Below, piece by piece: positions 21,086 to 22,400 of a stretch of 22,400 nt of DNA. This stretch comes from JACVRW01 sp052038485 (GTDB lineage: Bacteria; Actinomycetota; Thermoleophilia; Solirubrobacterales; Thermoleophilaceae), in assembly GCA_052038485.1 (NCBI GenBank), contig JBQGCL010000055.1:1-22400 (forward strand), given 5' to 3'. Under the pieces are notes generated by a model that saw nothing but the letters and a program-made list of their open reading frames with translations, was not told where the DNA came from and searched no databases. How positions within the stretch are numbered: the first letter of the stretch is position 1; every line of letters starts with the position of its first letter. The position numbers were made by a program, and so were the translations under genes.

Positions 21086-22400
21086 GGGCTCGAGCACGGC
21101 GGTCGCCACCCGGTCGGCCACCGCCTCCGGCGTCAGCCCGACCTCCTCGCGCAGCAGCGCGGGCTTGCCGTGTGTGACGAACCGGTCCGGCAGGCCCACG
21201 CGCAGCACGCGCGTGCCGCCGAGCAGGTCGTTGTCGCCCAGGTGCTCGAGCACCGCGGCGCCGAAGCCCCCGGCCAGCACGTTCTCCTCGACGGTGACGA
21301 TCAGGTCGTGCTCCGCCACCAGGCGCTCCAGCAGCTCGCCGTCGAGCGGCTTCGCGAAGCGGGCGTCGGCGACGGTCGGGTCCACGCCGTGCTCGGCCGC
21401 CAGCAGATCGGCGGCGCGGAGCGCCACCGACACGCCGTACCCGTAGCCGAGCAGCGCCACGCGGTCACCCTCGCGCAGGACCTCGCCTCGGCCCATCTCG
21501 ATCGCCTCCGGCACCCTCGGCAGCGGCAACCCCTCCGCCTCGCCGCGCGGGTACCGCAGCGCGACCGGGCCGTCGTCGTAGGTCACGGCCGTGTGCAGCA
21601 TGTGGACGAGCATCGCCTCGTCGCGCGGCGCCATCAGCACCAGGTTCGGCAGGCAGCGCAGATAGGAGATGTCGAAGGCGCCGTGGTGCGTCGGGCCGTC
21701 GTCCCCCACCAGCCCGGCCCGGTCCATCGCGAACACGACGTTGAGCTGCTGGAGGCAGACGTCGTGGACAATCTGGTCGTAGGCGCGCTGGAGGAAGGTC
21801 GAGTAGATCGCCGCCACCGGCTTGGCGCCCTGGAGCGCCAGCCCGGCCGCGAACAGGACCGCGTGCTGCTCGGCGATGCCGACGTCGTAGTAGCGGTCGG
21901 GCAGCTCGCGCTGGAGGATGTTCAGGCCGGTGCCTGAGTTCATCGCCGCGGTGATCCCGACCACGCGCTCGTCGCGCCGGCACTCCTCCACGAGCGCCTC
22001 GCCGAACACGGTCGTGTACTGCGGCGGCGTCGCGAACTTGGGCTTGCGCTTCGCCACGGGCTTCTTCGCGACCACGCCGTTCGAGATCGAGCCGGGCTTG
22101 GCGGCGTGCCACTTCTCCATGCCCTCGAGCCCGCCCTCCTCGGCCGGCTCGAAGCCCTTGCCCTTGACGGTCTTGCAGTGCACGACCACCGGGCGGTCGG
22201 CCTCGAGCGCCTCGCCGATCGCGCGGCGCAGCGCCTTGACGTCGTGGCCGTCGATCACACCGACGTAGGCCAGGTCGAGCTCCTCGAAGAACAGGCCCGG
22301 CGCCCAGTACGCCTTGAGCGACTCCTTGAGGATCGGCCCCAGCCGCTCGATCCGCTTGCCGATCCCGGCCGGCAGGTGCGTGAGCGTCTCCTCCACGTCC
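21074..22400 (-). CDS. dxs: 1-deoxy-D-xylulose-5-phosphate synthase (5' part beyond the window)
   Basis: First enzyme of the MEP isoprenoid pathway, a thiamine-diphosphate transketolase-like enzyme joining pyruvate and glyceraldehyde 3-phosphate. About 442 C-terminal codons are present; roughly 190 N-terminal residues, including the main TPP-binding part, lie beyond the right edge. Visible landmarks are the LFFEELDLAYVGVIDGHD segment, KTVKGKGFEPAE, then a Lys/Pro-rich linker (KKPVAKRKPK). The pyrimidine domain follows with ITAAMNSGTG, catalytic Glu in GIAEQHAV, and GPTHHGAFD, and then the transketolase C-terminal domain. The frame is open to the window edge, so any start inside it (such as GTG 22396) is not the true one. 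It ends convergent to the M42 peptidase, with its stop inside a stem-loop. Confidence 0.96.
   Translation of the reverse strand, partial: DVEETLTHLPAGIGKRIERLGPILKESLKAYWAPGLFFEELDLAYVGVIDGHDVKALRRAIGEALEADRPVVVHCKTVKGKGFEPAEEGGLEGMEKWHAAKPGSISNGVVAKKPVAKRKPKFATPPQYTTVFGEALVEECRRDERVVGITAAMNSGTGLNILQRELPDRYYDVGIAEQHAVLFAAGLALQGAKPVAAIYSTFLQRAYDQIVHDVCLQQLNVVFAMDRAGLVGDDGPTHHGAFDISYLRCLPNLVLMAPRDEAMLVHMLHTAVTYDDGPVALRYPRGEAEGLPLPRVPEAIEMGRGEVLREGDRVALLGYGYGVSVALRAADLLAAEHGVDPTVADARFAKPLDGELLERLVAEHDLIVTVEENVLAGGFGAAVLEHLGDNDLLGGTRVLRVGLPDRFVTHGKPALLREEVGLTPEAVADRVATAVLEPSLA

Noticed and set aside
1..22400. tRNA, rRNA, riboswitch or insertion-sequence remnants
   Set aside because: All gaps between genes are at most about 140 bases and none shows tRNA cloverleaf ends, known riboswitch cores or inverted-repeat-flanked transposase fragments.

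Overview
The window is about 70% GC and densely packed. Genes are mostly joined by 3-4 base start/stop overlaps or short gaps, and GTG starts are frequent. The gene order tlyA-nadK-recN-pyrG-Nudix-xerD, the coupled dnaG-rpoD pair and several near-leaderless promoter layouts point to a chromosomal segment of a high-GC actinobacterium. A Thermoleophilia/Solirubrobacterales-type organism is my best guess, but that is inference from gene content and style, with no marker search behind it. I see no rRNA, tRNA, transposase, prophage gene or true CRISPR array.

Layout. (1) Positions 1-7052, minus strand, read right to left: recO, ppdK (pyruvate phosphate dikinase), dgt-like HD triphosphohydrolase, dnaG primase and the primary-type sigma factor gene rpoD, which runs off the left edge. 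This joins replication priming, recombination, dNTP control and the housekeeping sigma factor to a PEP/pyruvate enzyme. (2) Positions 7072-8735, plus strand: a glutaredoxin overlapping the start of a cytochrome P450. (3) Positions 8710-17381, minus strand: a probable eight-gene operon tlyA, nadK, recN, pyrG, an M20 peptidase, a Nudix hydrolase, xerD and mutM (rRNA methylation, NADP and CTP synthesis, DNA repair, chromosome dimer resolution). (4) Positions 17457-17819, plus strand: a small membrane protein. It is divergent from tlyA across a gap holding a perfect CRP-type palindrome. (5) Positions 17892-18494, minus strand: a TetR-family repressor, divergent from a plus-strand trio at 18591-20933 (metallo-beta-lactamase-fold hydrolase, OsmC-like peroxidase, M42 aminopeptidase), with a palindromic operator between them. 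(6) Positions 21074-22400, minus strand: the C-terminal two thirds of dxs (MEP isoprenoid pathway).

Most of the window is ordinary housekeeping. The points worth a second look are: two genes (dgt and recO) whose conserved N-termini lie upstream of every ATG/GTG/TTG, so that a CTG or ATC start seems required; the CRP-type site and its promoter spacing; an alanine where PPDK normally carries its regulatory threonine; an MBL hydrolase that appears to lack one metal histidine; a duplicated translation-start segment with an 8-codon upstream ORF before the TetR gene; and a hairpin between convergent genes that strongly resembles a single type I-E CRISPR repeat. I did not find a convincing new multi-gene system.
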